The notes: a model not told the origin generated them from the letters alone. A DNA stretch of 64,000 nt from Sepioteuthis lessoniana (GCA_963585895.1 OY757904.1:69890365-69954364), one strand, 5' to 3'. Counted from the first letter of the stretch, positions 22,076 to 33,860 are shown. Translations and numbers: made by a program.

Positions 22076-22147
<72 letters not shown>
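21951..22147 (+). repeat. Two (AT)n tracts enclosing a SINE-B fragment
   Basis: (AT)n lies at 21951-21995 and 22076-22147. Between them CTCAACTTTGGTAAGGTAAC and GAAGGAAAACTCTGAATTCA belong to the SINE-B body. The element is reduced to about 75 bp by flanking simple repeats. Confidence 0.85.
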
Positions 22148-22149
<2 letters not shown>

Positions 22150-22321
22150 GGGAGGAAGAGAGGAAGGATGATTGTGGGTGAAGGACAGAAAGGAAGAGAC
22201 AGAAAAAGTGTGGGACAGAGAAACATTTGAAAATTGTATACATCGGTATTTCTTCGAAAAAATTGTAATCTTTAAAACCAGGAATGGTCTCAATAGTAAG
22301 TCTTCGATTTTATACAATAGA

Positions 22322-22372
22322 ATTCCGATAGAAAGAAAGAAAGAAAGAAAGAAAAAAAGAAAGAAAAAGGCA
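22322..22372. repeat. (GAAA)n microsatellite
   Basis: About nine GAAA-type units on the plus strand, with A-rich interruptions. Confidence 0.95.
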
Positions 22373-22461
22373 GAGCCAGAGAAAAATATATAAAGATAAA
22401 TGCATATGTGTGTATTTACCCAAACACACCCGCTACTGGACGTTTTTGACAAATAGTCATT

Positions 22462-22620
22462 TTTTTATGAGATTTTGACTGGTTTGAAAAAAGAGTTCTT
22501 CAGGACTTGTTATACCACTATCACTAAGGAATAGCGTGTATCCTCTTATGTACTCTTAGCTGGAGGTAGAGATAAGGATAAATTATTTTCCTAAGAGCCT
22601 AAGAGAAAGGTGCAATGCAA
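22462..22620 (-). mobile_element. Degraded SINE-B fragment, minus strand
   Basis: GACTGGTTTGAAAAAAGAGT, ATACCACTATCACTAAGG and TACTCTTAGCTGGAGGTAGA follow SINE-B order; no tRNA head is visible. Confidence 0.45.
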
Positions 22621-23098
22621 GCATAAGTGTTTCGTATTTTTACTCGGATCACCAGTTTCATTTTTAGGACGATAAAGTTTGATTTATTTTATAATGTTGT
22701 AATCTTCAAATGAAACACTTTTGTATATCAGAGTCAGATCGTAATTACAATGGCTTACCACTACATGATTGATAAAAGTAATCTCCCTCTTTCGGTCCAC
22801 AAACTACTTTTATCTGTTTTGCTGTGGTTGGGTCCCTTTTGGTCATAAATATCAGGAAAAGTCTATAGACTGAAACTGTCTTTAGCAGAAAAGTGTATAG
22901 CTTGAAATGTTCATATAGTGATGTCACGTGCTAATTTCCTTTTTTTTGATGAGTGCGGTTTAAAAAAAGGACAAAACAATAGAAGAAGTGTGATGACAAA
23001 TTTTATTGAAAAATTAATTTCATTCAGTCCCATTCAAATCGTGTATATTGGTCCGCTAATAATCATTACTTCCAACCCTCCTCTCTCTATATGTAAAC

Positions 23099-23102
<4 letters not shown>

Positions 23103-23145
<43 letters not shown>
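23103..23145. repeat. (AT)n microsatellite
   Basis: Pure AT tract. Confidence 0.97.
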
Positions 23146-23146
<1 letters not shown>

Positions 23147-23476
23147 TTAGTTTCCCTTTATATTCTTCTTTTTATTCTTACAGAAAACACACCGACATTA
23201 GGTTTAACTTCATATATAAAAGTTTATTTACGAAGATGTACTTATTTGGCCAACTCCTCTATGATCTTTCCTCTATAAATATTGATATAAGATCACATGG
23301 CTGTATTTACGTATAATGTTTTTAACCCCGTCTTTCGTTTATTTTATTTTATTTATCTCTTGTACAATGAGTCTATGCAGGTGAAATTCGCCCTGACAAT
23401 ACTTAAAACAGAACCACCCATTTATCATGTTTAACGTTCTTATGACGTTGAACCAATGCAGTTGTAGATTTTATTT
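23146..23476. other. Unassigned AT-rich DNA
   Basis: Nothing recognised. Confidence 0.4.
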
Positions 23477-23693
23477 GTGGGGAAGATATTAGTGAAGACA
23501 GCTTGGCTGCTGAGGCCAATCAAGACAATAACAAAGAACGAAAGACAAAAACAAACTATTCGGATTCATCGACTTTGTCGTCTGCGATATTCGGCCGCAA
23601 TTGAAAGGAAACAAGACAGCAAACAGATTGACGGAATGTGTTTACGTCTTGAATTGAACTAGTTTATTGATAGTGAAGACATGGCTCTATTTA

Positions 23694-23850
23694 GCCGCGC
23701 GCTGATACAGAGGCACCGGGCCGTCGGAGAAAGTTTAGAACCACATTGATGGAAGAGCGATAAGTTGCCATGGAGACGTTGGCTTACGCCTCATTTCGGA
23801 CCGGCTTTGGTGAAAACATCACAAGTGACCGATTTCAATATGGCGCCACA
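23694..23850. promoter_or_regulatory. CpG-dense patch with X-box-like and YY1-like motifs
   Basis: I count 13 CpG dinucleotides between 23694 and 23847, whereas the surrounding DNA is CpG-poor. GTTGCCATGGAGAC (23764-23777) resembles the RFX X-box half-site pair. CAATATGGCGCC (23836-23847) resembles a YY1 site. Promoters of metazoan housekeeping and ciliary genes often combine such features, but no exon can be tied to this patch and direction is unknown. It could also be a recently arrived repeat. The 61-codon frame just upstream (23477-23662) has no family signature. Confidence 0.35.
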
Positions 23851-23886
23851 TATTTATGTGTGAAAACAAAGACAGTTTGGATTTAA

Positions 23887-23898
23887 ATATATATATAT

Positions 23899-23950
<52 letters not shown>

Positions 23951-23970
23951 GATAGATAGATAGATAGATG
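23887..23970. repeat. (AT)n-(GATA)n microsatellite
   Basis: AT tract with one AA interruption, then about five GATA units. Confidence 0.96.
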
Positions 23971-24266
23971 ATTAAATAAATAAATAAAAACTTGAATATA
24001 ATTGTATGGTTTATCATTACGTTTGGCAATACAGCTACTATTAAAGGATGTAATGTGTTGAGATAAAGATGGAAATGTTAATTAGTATAGAAAACTTTTT
24101 TTTTCTTTTATTGATTATAAATCAGGATTTTTCAGAATATTCTGTGATCTGAAGCAGAAGCTGAAATGAAAATCTTTCAAATTGTGGAATTTATTTATCA
24201 TATGATAAAAACACTCTGTTTTTTACCCAAACACGTTATCACAAAACCTTTTACCAAAATAATATC

Positions 24267-24297
24267 ATGAATGTATGTATGTATGTATGTATGTATT
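24267..24297. repeat. (ATGT)n microsatellite
   Basis: Seven ATGT units. Confidence 0.95.
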
Positions 24298-24314
24298 GAT
24301 TTCAAATAACTTGG

Positions 24315-24500
24315 AGTAGTCTGCATGGTGTTGTGGCTAAGGTAAAGGACTGCTGCAATGCAGCAGATGAGTTCGAACTCTAGTCTCTTTTATATGTTTA
24401 CTTTTTTAATAATACCTACTGACCCCCAGATTTGAGTCAAAATACCACTACTGTTCTTCTACACGAAGGCTAATATGCCATTAATCAAAGAAAACAAACC
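24315..24500 (+). mobile_element. tRNA-derived SINE
   Basis: GGTGTTGTGGCTAAGGTAAA (box-A-like) and GATGAGTTCGAACTCTAG (box-B-like) are spaced as in a tRNA. The body contains GACCCCCAGATTTGAGTCA. The family differs from SINE-A and SINE-B. Confidence 0.72.
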
Positions 24501-25384
24501 AAACCAAATCTTGGAAATTAATTAACATATTTTGTTTTAAATTATGAAATAATCAATTTTCCCATGCTTACACGTTCTCTTATTATGAGCGGTATTATCT
24601 AGAGAGGTAGATAACTAGAATATAGGCACGAATAGAATGAGGTGTTCCCGACCGAAGACGTGATAGCGTCTGTGCCAAATGACAGTGATTGAGATTATCT
24701 TGTGCCTGAGATGCGAAAGGCTAACCGACATGAGTGGTAATCTTAAATAAAAACCACGCTGCATTTAAAATGTAATGTTGTCATCTTTAAGGGAAATAAA
24801 TCGATAGGTTTTCTCTGCCCATTAATCGTCAAAGTTGCAAATTTTCAGGCACTAAATATTAACTGATTTAGTGGTCTTATATCCCAACGATCGAAATCCC
24901 TCTCCTGTTGAATGGGTTTCGAAACAGGAGAGCTAACAATACCAGGCGATACACGGTCTCATACAACTAAATATTAGCAGCTCAGAAAAAAAAAATTGTG
25001 AATTTGTTTTACATTAAGACTGTCTTATTAGATGACTTCACATTAGTAACTTTAAAAAAAAGCCATGAGCACGGATCATGAAAATCCTTAGCTAAAGATT
25101 AGTTTCAACTGTAGGTATCAAATAATCTTACTAGTAATTCCCTGTTAACTGTATGTTGAGGGTTTAGCTAACCTATTGACAAGATTAAGGTAAAAATTCT
25201 ATTGATGAAATTGTCCAATGTTGAAATAAATTAATAGAAAATTATACTAATCGTGTTATTTAAATAATACTCCATTTACAGTGTTTCTTAGTGTGGCCGT
25301 GGGTTTATGCTAGTGTAACTGTGTGCGCATGTGTCTAACACTTTGTCTTTACTTCTTTCTCTGTACGTTTTCCGTTCAATGAAG
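24501..25384. other. Unassigned DNA with a perfect 10-bp hairpin
   Basis: CTCTCCTGTT (24900-24909) pairs with AACAGGAGAG (24923-24932) across a 13-nt loop. No gene or repeat is recognised around it. Confidence 0.4.
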
Positions 25385-25427
25385 ATATATATAATAATAT
25401 ATATACTATCTATATATATATATGGGT

Positions 25428-25500
<73 letters not shown>
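25385..25500. repeat. Long interrupted (AT)n tract
   Basis: AT tract with CTAT and GGGTTG interruptions. Confidence 0.95.
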
Positions 25501-25504
<4 letters not shown>

Positions 25505-25960
25505 CAAATGTTCAATTAATTTACAAAAAGATCTAGAATCTCAAATATTCGGAACTTTGTTAGCGGATAGGAACCACGTGTCATTTGCGTGTCCAACTGG
25601 ATAATTTCAATTCATAACTTTTGAAGAATATTATTTGGCAAAATTTGTATATCTCATGGGATTTAGTACTAGAGTATATATTCTGGTAAATCCAGGGTGC
25701 ATGTCATTAAGTTTTCTTAATTTCATTCTTAATTTCAGTTAGAAAATATTGGACTTCTTCTTAGATGACATCACAATCAATTAATTATTCAGATTATTAT
25801 ACATTTTTGGTCGTTTTAATTAACAAAAAAAAAAAGAAGCTAAAAATTACAATAAAAAATATGATCAACATTTATAAAAGTCGTTGCCACTAAATTTGTT
25901 CGTCCGCTTTTAAATGAGTCATGCAGGTACAAACAGAAATATTCAAAATTTCCGAATAGA
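25501..25960. other. Unassigned AT-rich DNA
   Basis: Nothing recognised. Confidence 0.45.
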
Positions 25961-26404
25961 ATCATCATCATCATAATCATCATGTCGTGCCGCCAGCGCG
26001 GATATCCCTGACCCTCTCTCGCTACTTCTCCCTATTATTCATCGCCTCTGGCAGGTCTTCAGGGTTACATCCTGTGTCCTCACATAGCTTCTCTATGTAA
26101 GTTCGAGCTGGTCGTCCAGCTTTTGCTTGGCCATATGTGGGGGTCCATAGGAGTGCATCACTTATGAGCTCGCCCTTGCTTCTCCAGCAGTGTCTTGCAT
26201 GCCTGGTTCGTCTAACTTATATAGTTTTCGTGATGGGAGGCAAGTGGCCGTATAGTTGGTGTCTTTGGGGTGTTGTCGCCAGGACTTGTTCAATATTACT
26301 CTAAATATTCTTGTGTAATTGCCGTCTAGTTTCTTCTCCAGTCGTTTAGTTAGCGTCCATGTGCATCCATATATCAGTATCGATACAACCGCTGCCTGGA
26401 AGAA
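25961..26404 (-). pseudogene. LINE-X reverse transcriptase C-terminus, minus strand
   Basis: The low-coordinate end is a (CAT)n run followed by the GCGCGGATATCC block. Minus-strand codons then give SDALLWTPTYGQAKAGRPAR-like and GHCWRSK-like stretches as in the 58.4-kb copy. The frame is broken several times, and the 5' truncation is near 26404. LINE-X copies itself by reverse transcription; this C-terminal part follows the RT domain and contains no catalytic motif. Confidence 0.82.
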
Positions 26405-27720
26405 CCCATACCAATCACATAAGAAGGAAGATGTTTAACCACACAGTTTCTATCAAGTGGATGTATATCTAAGCACATGTACTTCGATAAACGTCAATTC
26501 ATTCGTAAATATTTGTATGAGTTAGATAACTTTTCTAATCCGAAGAGTTATTAAAGATCAATATTGTAAAAAATAGAAGAGTTTCTAGATTTAGAAAAAA
26601 GAATTTAAAACAGATTTTCAATTTCATTAATTTATTCTTCTAAAAATAAAAATAAATTAATACAACTCAAATTATTTCTTTTATAGTATTTCCTTCAAAC
26701 TCGTTGAAAATTTAGAAAAAGAAAAATTAAAAGATACATTTTAGGTTCTTCTATTCCGGTGCATTCCCTTTGTCTGGCTTCAGAACGATTTGATGTGGAT
26801 TTCTAAGAGAATAGACGGATATTTCAAAAATAATCCAATGATTAAAACTCCTCACAGAACGTCACCTATCAAAAGAAATTCATCAATTTAAGGTGTTTTG
26901 AATTATGAATAATTCAATTTTATCTAAAAAAAAGTTTTGGGTGGAGTTTCAAAATAAACACTCACCATATAAATTATTACGTTTTTTTTATTAAATCAAA
27001 TTTAGAGTTTGTTTCATTCATTTATTTATTTTTCTTAAATGACTTGAAATTAGTATTTTTTTTAGCAAAGGGCATTCTTATGAAAAACAAATATTAAAAC
27101 CGCGGTATGGCATCTGGTCTAGGAAAAGGACTATTCAGAATTCAAACTAGTTGTAAACCTGCAGAGCGATGGACCCTGTCTGGCTATTTCTGTGGGAATC
27201 ATAGTAAATTTAATATAGCAAGTTGAACAAACATATTGAAAAATATCGGAAATAAACTTTTATTTGATTAGAGTTGTTCACTATGTTGGAGTTTTTGGTG
27301 GGGATTTTTTGTAGGTGTCCGCCGTCTACAAATTGTCAGCAAATATTTTTAGACTTTTCCATCAGTAGAAACAGTAGATAATGAAAGGCGACTAAAGTAC
27401 AAGCAGTACATTAGCCAATCAGACGCGACTAAGTCACGTATAAACAATGTTAAATTAACAGAGTCCAGACTTAAAGCAGCCTTGTTACTTAGAAGGAGTA
27501 TCTTGTATCTCTCAACGAGAAACAAGATGGATACCCGAATTCCCTCAGTAATAAGTAATAAATTCTTCTTGAAATATAATCCTAAATTTCGCTTTCGAAA
27601 ATAATTTTGAGATTTATGTTGTTTTATGTATTTAGATGCATTTGTTAGATAATACACCGCGGTGGAATAACTGTATCATATATAATCAAATAATAGCCCC
27701 ATTTCACTCATTTCGACGGT
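26405..27720. other. Mostly unassigned AT-rich DNA
   Basis: A SINE-B-like scrap (GGCATCTGGTCTAGGAAAAG) lies near 27109-27190. The 102-codon minus frame at 27349-27657 has no family signature. Confidence 0.4.
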
Positions 27721-27722
27721 TG

Positions 27723-27807
<85 letters not shown>

Positions 27808-27831
27808 CAGACAGACAGACAGACAGACAGA
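27721..27831. repeat. Compound (AT)n-(GA)n-(CAGA)n microsatellite
   Basis: Interrupted AT, then GA, then about seven CAGA units. It lies about 40 bp before the Tc1-like relic. Confidence 0.96.
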
Positions 27832-27870
27832 GAGCTGTAGAATAAAATCCTTTGGATTCATGAATAAGAG

Positions 27871-28400
27871 TTCGAAATCTTTGGTTCAAATAGGAGGGTC
27901 TATTTGCTGCGAATAGTTGGTGAAAGAGCTGCAGCCACTGTATAACACCAACCTTAATGAATGGAGGAGGCTTTGCTGTGGTGTGAAGAGGGATAATGCC
28001 AATTGCAAAAGTGGGGATTTGCGTCTGGAGGATAGTAAATTGAATCAGACCGGTTATCACAACATACAGCAGCGTCGCACAATCCCATCAGGAACGTTGA
28101 TTGTTGCTCAAGGATTTTTCTCATGCAAGATAATAACCCAAATCATACAAGTGAACTCTGCCAGAGGTATATTATAAGCGAAGAGGAAAGGCATGTACTG
28201 CAACTGATGCCTTGGCCGGTGCAATCATTGAAGTTAATTCCCATTGAAGATGTGTGGGATGAATTTAACCAAAAATTTAGAACTGCAACAAGCCACAAAT
28301 GCGGCTCACATGTGGCAACTCTTGTAGGATAGCTGAGCAGAACTACCTCTAACCTTTTATGGAAAGAATTCTCAGAATCTGTGAAGCAGTGATACCAAAG
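27871..28400 (+). pseudogene. Tc1-like transposase C-terminal relic (DD38E spacing)
   Basis: The first codons read FEIFGSNRRVYLLRIVGERA and stop at TAA 27943-27945. Further frames give GGGFAVV and NQTGYHNIQQRRTIPSG. The final frame gives MQDNNPNHTS and then PIEDVWDEF. The second catalytic D is GAT 28129-28131 and the E is GAA 28246-28248, with 38 residues between them. Ordinary Tc1 is DD34E. The N-terminal DNA-binding domain and the first D are not visible, and no terminal inverted repeats were identified. The enzyme family cuts and pastes DNA at TA sites. Confidence 0.85.
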
Positions 28401-28524
28401 GGTGTCATTTGTTAAAATTTTTTTTCTCTTTAACTTATATTTAATGCGGTTTAACTGGATTCGATAGAAATAATACTTATATTAGATATAAAATTTTAAG
28501 AGGGGGGAAAATATTTTAATATTT

Positions 28525-29110
28525 GTTTGGGTTTTATTTCATACCAAGCTTTGTAGATTATTTGATGCCACGTCTATGTTTATATAAATAAAATGCTCTA
28601 TTTCAAACAATTCAGTTTAGCATAATTTGAGAGTTTATTTCAAAAACATTTCTATTTCAAGCTTGAGTCAAATGGTTCTAATTCAATAGTTCACTTAAGT
28701 ATAAGCATAGATTTTGTTTACTCACAATTAAATGTTAAAACAGTTCTATGTCAAACAATTTTGTTTAGCAAACAAGAATAGTTCCATTTCAAACAATTCC
28801 GTTAAGCATAAGTATGTAATTTAAACGTGAAAACATTCTAATTCAAATAATTCAGTTAATTAAAAGTACGCAGTTTAAATATCAAAACTGTCATATTTCA
28901 AGCAATTCAATTTAGCATGTGTACACAGTTTAGCTCTATTTGACCAATAGAGAAGACCCTATCCGGTGCTACCACTCAGGGCAGTGCTGACTTGGGAGAG
29001 AAGTCAATGAAGGGGTATTCTGCATTCTCCAAAACTCCAGCATTACTGGAAACTCACTATCAGAGTGTTTTGTGTCCTATCTTGGACTATGAATTTTACA
29101 GCCCCAAATA
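28525..29110 (+). mobile_element. Family C copy
   Basis: The head begins at TTGTTTGGGTTTTATTTCAT. About six modules follow, and the tail runs from 28955 (GGTGCTACCACTCAGGGCAG) to about 29110 and is truncated before its usual end by an (AT)n tract. Confidence 0.83.
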
Positions 29111-29121
29111 TTTCATACTGG

Positions 29122-29122
<1 letters not shown>

Positions 29123-29167
<45 letters not shown>

Positions 29168-29176
29168 ATATATATA

Positions 29177-29207
<31 letters not shown>
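29123..29207. repeat. (AT)n tract
   Basis: Interrupted AT tract between family C and a family D fragment. Confidence 0.96.
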
Positions 29208-29215
29208 GCTATTAT

Positions 29216-29305
29216 TCGGTCCAGTTAAACCTGAGTTGGGAGTAAAACAGGATGGAAATAAATTCATAATCCTAAAATAACCGGTCTTTGTTTTTTTCCT
29301 TTAAA

Positions 29306-29307
<2 letters not shown>
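29216..29307. repeat. Family D fragment, chimeric
   Basis: GGTCCAGTTAAACCTGAGTT opens as in the 41753 arm. After about 30 bp it joins the opposite orientation of the family D interior (ATAAATTCATAATCCTAA and GGTCTTTGTTTTTTTCC). Both ends abut (AT)n. Confidence 0.7.

Positions 29308-29371
<64 letters not shown>
29308..29371. repeat. (AT)n tract
   Basis: Pure AT tract. Confidence 0.97.
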
Positions 29372-29373
<2 letters not shown>

Positions 29374-29439
29374 ATTTTGTGTATACCAAACACTATGTAC
29401 GAGCTCAAAGCAACACAGTGTTTAACAGATTGAAGTCAA

Positions 29440-29570
29440 TACTCCTGTTTACCCATAGATCGATTTAGAATTGTTCAATCTATACCTTTCCGAATGCTTT
29501 TTTGCTCTATGTGAAATGCAATCAGTATTTCAACACAGATCACACAGTGTCATAAATGTAACACCTGTGC
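29440..29570 (-). mobile_element. SINE-B fragment, minus strand
   Basis: TTACCCATAGATCGATTTAG and CTATGTGAAATGCAATCAGT match the SINE-B interior on the minus strand. Confidence 0.6.
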
Positions 29571-29574
29571 GCTC

Positions 29575-29575
29575 G

Positions 29576-29632
<57 letters not shown>

Positions 29633-29638
29633 ATATTA
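29575..29638. repeat. (AT)n tract
   Basis: AT tract with TAATAT interruptions. Confidence 0.96.
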
Positions 29639-29639
29639 A

Positions 29640-29775
29640 AAAACAAAGAATGTCCGGTCAGATTAGAATAATACATTCATTTTCATTCTGTTAAGATCAT
29701 TGATATGAATCAAAGACTGTAAAATAGTTTTTAACAAGACTTCATCTGATCCAGTAAGAACAGAAAATAAGATAC
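29640..29775. repeat. Family D fragment, diverged
   Basis: GTCCGGTCAGATTAGAATAA and CATTTTCATTCTGTTAAGAT resemble the family D interior at 41891-41990. Confidence 0.5.
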
Positions 29776-30327
29776 AACCAGATAGGAGGGATAGTTAAAG
29801 GAAGGAATAAGATGGACAGAAGACGTTCATTTCAGCTATATGTAGCCTCTACCTATGTAAGGCTAGTTCCGATCCTTTCTCGTTTCAGATTATGACAACT
29901 ACAACACCAGTAAAATTAACAATTTAGCAGTTCCAGTAATACATGTCAAAATTTCAACCATTTCCAAGAAAATTATCAATTTTAATTTTAGTATGTCATC
30001 ATTTTTTCTTTGAAAGGACCCAAAATCCATGCCGTTAATAGTAAGATTCTTTAACTATGTTAAATTATGTTTATCAATCTAATAAATTATAGTTAAATAT
30101 AAACTTTGACTATCTACTCAATTGTTTTACGATAGCTTGAGTTTATTTCTGTGCCTATATCTAGCTATTAAATCACACCTCTGATTTAATAGGTTACAGA
30201 GATCAGGATACAACATAATTTGTATCTTTTCTTTTGGACATGATATAAGGAATATTTAAATATTCGAAATTTGAATAATTCATTTGTCCTGACGGAATTG
30301 TTCCCTACTCTGGGATTTAAGATTTGA
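29776..30327. other. Unassigned AT-rich DNA
   Basis: Nothing recognised. Confidence 0.45.
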
Positions 30328-30360
30328 AGAACATCTATCTATCTATCTATCTATCTATCA
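30328..30360. repeat. (ATCT)n microsatellite
   Basis: About seven ATCT units. Confidence 0.95.
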
Positions 30361-30925
30361 TAATACACTTGGAAGAAAAACTTAACCGACCGTTATTTTG
30401 CTATTATAAATTTATTTCAGTGAGCTACTATAAACAGCTGGCATCTTCAGATATCAGTCATAAAATGGATATAGATATACAAAATCATACCTCGTTAAAA
30501 TTGGAAACTGTTTAGATATCGATTATCTTTCATTCATCTTGACGTCTTTTTCTTTTTTTATCTACGTGTTATATGGTATCATTTTACCTATTTAATTTTC
30601 TATTTTGAAAAAAGAAAAGCTGTCTGTTTTTTCTATTCTTTCTTTATATCTTTATTAGGGATTCAAGGAGGTAATGTTATTTCTTATTTCAAGCTTTTCT
30701 TTTATTAAAAGGATTGTTTTAGAGGTTATTTATATTTCTAATTCTCGTTTGAAGATTTTTCTTTCATTAATCTGTTTATCATTATTTCAATATTAAAATA
30801 CGACTGCCGTCGATTTAATTAGTATGATATTCTACTGTTATTCTATTAGTTAACCCTTAATGAGTTACAAATAAGGGATTTTTAAAAAATCTTTATGCCC
30901 TTAAGCTGATTTAATTTGAATTATA
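30361..30925. other. Unassigned, T-rich DNA
   Basis: Plus strand is T-rich from about 30520 to 30780; no feature recognised. Confidence 0.4.
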
Positions 30926-30936
30926 TTCTTCTTCTT

Positions 30937-31021
<85 letters not shown>
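30926..31021. repeat. (CTT)n-(ATT)n microsatellite at a LINE 3' end
   Basis: About thirteen CTT units followed by about eighteen ATT units. The ATT end adjoins the R4-like LINE 3' end at 31022. Confidence 0.97.
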
Positions 31022-31023
<2 letters not shown>

Positions 31024-31680
31024 CTCTTTGGGGAGGTTTTCACACCAGCGTGAGCAAATGGTTTTCCATTGGAGTTTAAGTGATGAGGACGCTTCTTAGT
31101 ATTCTGGCCGATCATATTAATATTGTAGTTTGGATGGTCTCCACTCGTCCTATTATTTCAAAATCCTCTAGTCCCAGTATCAATCCTTTGCTGACTGTAT
31201 CAAGAGCATCAATTACAATTGATATAACCATCCCTTTCATGTTCCACATTTTTTTCATTTTCCTGGCAATTTTTAGGTACTTATCCATTTTTTCGCTTTC
31301 TTTCAATTTTACTCTTTGTTCAGCGCGGACAGCAACGTCCACAATTGACCAAGTATTCGTTTTTTGTTGTTAATTATTACTAGGTCAGATCATCTGAGCG
31401 AGATCAGATGATCCGTTTGTATCTTAAAATCCCAGAGGAGTTTGCGAGACTCTCTTTACGGGATAGATTCTGTGTTTTGCATATACCATTTCGTCATCTG
31501 GTCGAATTTCAATTTCTTGCACAATTTCTGGTGGATCAATTTCCGCATTCAGTGTCTCTAGTCTTATACTCTACGTCTCTCTTTGGGTTTCCTTTTGTAG
31601 CCACGCCCTCGTTTTCTCGTCTGAGGTATCGCTTGTAAGTCGCTTGGAACATCCCAACAGTTGTCTTTCTCGATTAAAGA
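31022..31680 (-). mobile_element. R4/Dong-like LINE 3' fragment, copy c
   Basis: The minus strand carries the endonuclease-region block (MDVAVRAEQRVKLKES, 31342 downward) and continues to IIGRVETIQTTILI in one open frame of 76 codons (31112-31342). The upstream zinc finger is not recognisable. The 3' end directly abuts (ATT)n, as in copy b. Confidence 0.82.
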
Positions 31681-31868
31681 ACATGATAAAAAATATATCA
31701 AGAATTATTTTTGTAACATAATCTATTGCAATTAAAATCATTTTTTTTCAAATTTCATACTAGCCGGAACCAATATAAGATCACCCCAATAAAAAGGACA
31801 GAACTTTCTACTACATCGGATGATAGTAATCACGACCAGAAATGAATTTATAATGACTCTAAAGAAGT

Positions 31869-31871
<3 letters not shown>
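31681..31871. other. Unassigned, with possible family D remnant
   Basis: GAAATGAATTTATAATGACT before the AT tract resembles the family D interior weakly. Confidence 0.35.

Positions 31872-31941
<70 letters not shown>
31872..31941. repeat. (AT)n tract
   Basis: Pure AT tract, about 35 units. Confidence 0.97.
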
Positions 31942-31943
<2 letters not shown>

Positions 31944-33127
31944 ACATCTCTAAACTTAACTATAATAGAAGACTGATAATTACCAATAAAACCACGTTGT
32001 GAAATGTGACAGGATATACGTTAGTCCTATAAGAAAATTTTTTGCGAGATATATGAATGATTCTGTCAATAAAATACTGATTATTAATTGCGTCTCACAA
32101 TACCTAAGTACAGTCACACCTTGCCCTACATCATTTATTGGTTCTGAAGGGAGTGACGTAAACCGACTTTTAGCGTAATCCCAAGACCATATAATTATTT
32201 GAAAAGATGTAATAACTTGTCTATCCCAAAATTGTATAATTTTTTGCAGAAAGTACGTTTTTTTAGCAATAAATAACTCAACAAGGTTTAGAGAGAGCAA
32301 AACTAACCAACAAAAATTCCGAATTTTTGTCTTATACTCTCTAAATACTTGTCTAACTTAGAAGACAAAATAAAAACATTCATGGTGAATGAATAGGGCT
32401 TGTATTTAAGAATAAATCCAGTTGTAAATACGCAGCACTCACAACACTACAAAAAATAATGAAATCCGTGTCTATATATTTAAACAATTGTGTGTGTGTC
32501 TGAAACTTGAGTAAATGCTCATATCTATTTTTTTGTATATAAGAGTTCATGTTTTGTTACAAAATTGTCATTATTTGAAGAAATATAAAAACCATATATT
32601 GCTTTAGGCCTTAATCTAAATAAAACAGTGTTAGTGTTAAATTATGTTTGGCTGATACTTTTAAAGCAGACGTTTTTTTATTCGAAATTTTCATTGACAT
32701 CTTATTTTGTTCCACTTGATTGGCCTTAGTGTTTGAAAGCAAAAAAGGTCTGATGTTCTGTTGCATAGCCTGACAAATAATATACGCGGCTCACCGAGTC
32801 ACGGCAGTGTGGAATGTGCAGCCAAGGTGGACTATAGATTCGAGGCTTGGGATCAATAGCTGTAAATTTTCGTTCGCCATTTTGCCAGGACCTAATACTG
32901 TGCAGCCAGAGTGGGAAACTATAAAAACCTTAGGTCGGCAGAGTCATGAAATTCCTAACAGGCGACAAAAAGTGACCTGAAAGGCAGGGTCATTGATAAA
33001 CTTCCAACAATAGTCATTCTGAAGTGGATGATTTCAATGCTTACTGTCAGAGGTTTTTACTCACGTTTTATTTTTTTGGTAGATATCAAACGAAATGTAT
33101 ATATTTTTCATTCTACCTCTTCCTTAT

Positions 33128-33128
<1 letters not shown>
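31942..33128. other. Unassigned AT-rich DNA
   Basis: No gene or family recognised. The 106-codon minus frame at 31980-32300 has no domain signature. Confidence 0.45.

Positions 33129-33170
<42 letters not shown>
33129..33170. repeat. (CT)n-(AT)n microsatellite
   Basis: Short CT tract followed by AT. Confidence 0.95.
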
Positions 33171-33407
33171 CAAGACAGTATCTTCAAAAGTGCAATGAAC
33201 TATCTGATATCTGTACATGTGCGGGTGTGCATAAACATATATGTGTGTGAATGTGTACTTATCTGTGTTTTTATCATGAGTAGGAAGATGTGTATGTGTG
33301 CGCATTCTTTCTAGAATTATAAAAGCACCGGTAATTTAAAAGAAATCTTTGTTTAAAGGCTGGATCCTTATAGCATTTTATACGATATTTCGTTCAATTC
33401 CAGCACA

Positions 33408-33508
<101 letters not shown>

Positions 33509-33544
33509 AAGGATGCGTCACATGGCCGATGACGAAATACATTG

Positions 33545-33860
33545 AGAAAATGAGAGGTAAGAACTGCACAAGAATACTGTGCGCCCTCTAGAACTTATTC
33601 TGGAAGCGACTAAATAAAAAATAGTTGTACTGCCACTGACGTCCAATCTCACCAATAATCCAAGTAAGGCAAAGGAGACATTGTGAGAACTGCTGTAGAA
33701 GCAAGGACGAACTCAGAAGCGATATTTTTTAGGATTCCTTCACATGTATTTGGCGATTTTGAACGACTAGCTAGAGTCCAACATACAGGACCTGCCAGAA
33801 TCAATATATGATAGGGATCGATGGCTAGAGTTAGTCCGGGATATCCGATAGATCGAAAGA
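33545..33860 (+). pseudogene. LINE-X C-terminal relic, plus strand
   Basis: NCTRILRAL, CRSKDELRSDIF and YMIGIDG-like codons follow the order of the 58.4-kb copy with stops between. No ATG-type tail is preserved. Confidence 0.72.

Noticed and set aside
22021..22452. 143-codon minus-strand frame
   Set aside because: It crosses (AT)n and (GAAA)n tracts and a SINE-B scrap, and the composition is low complexity.
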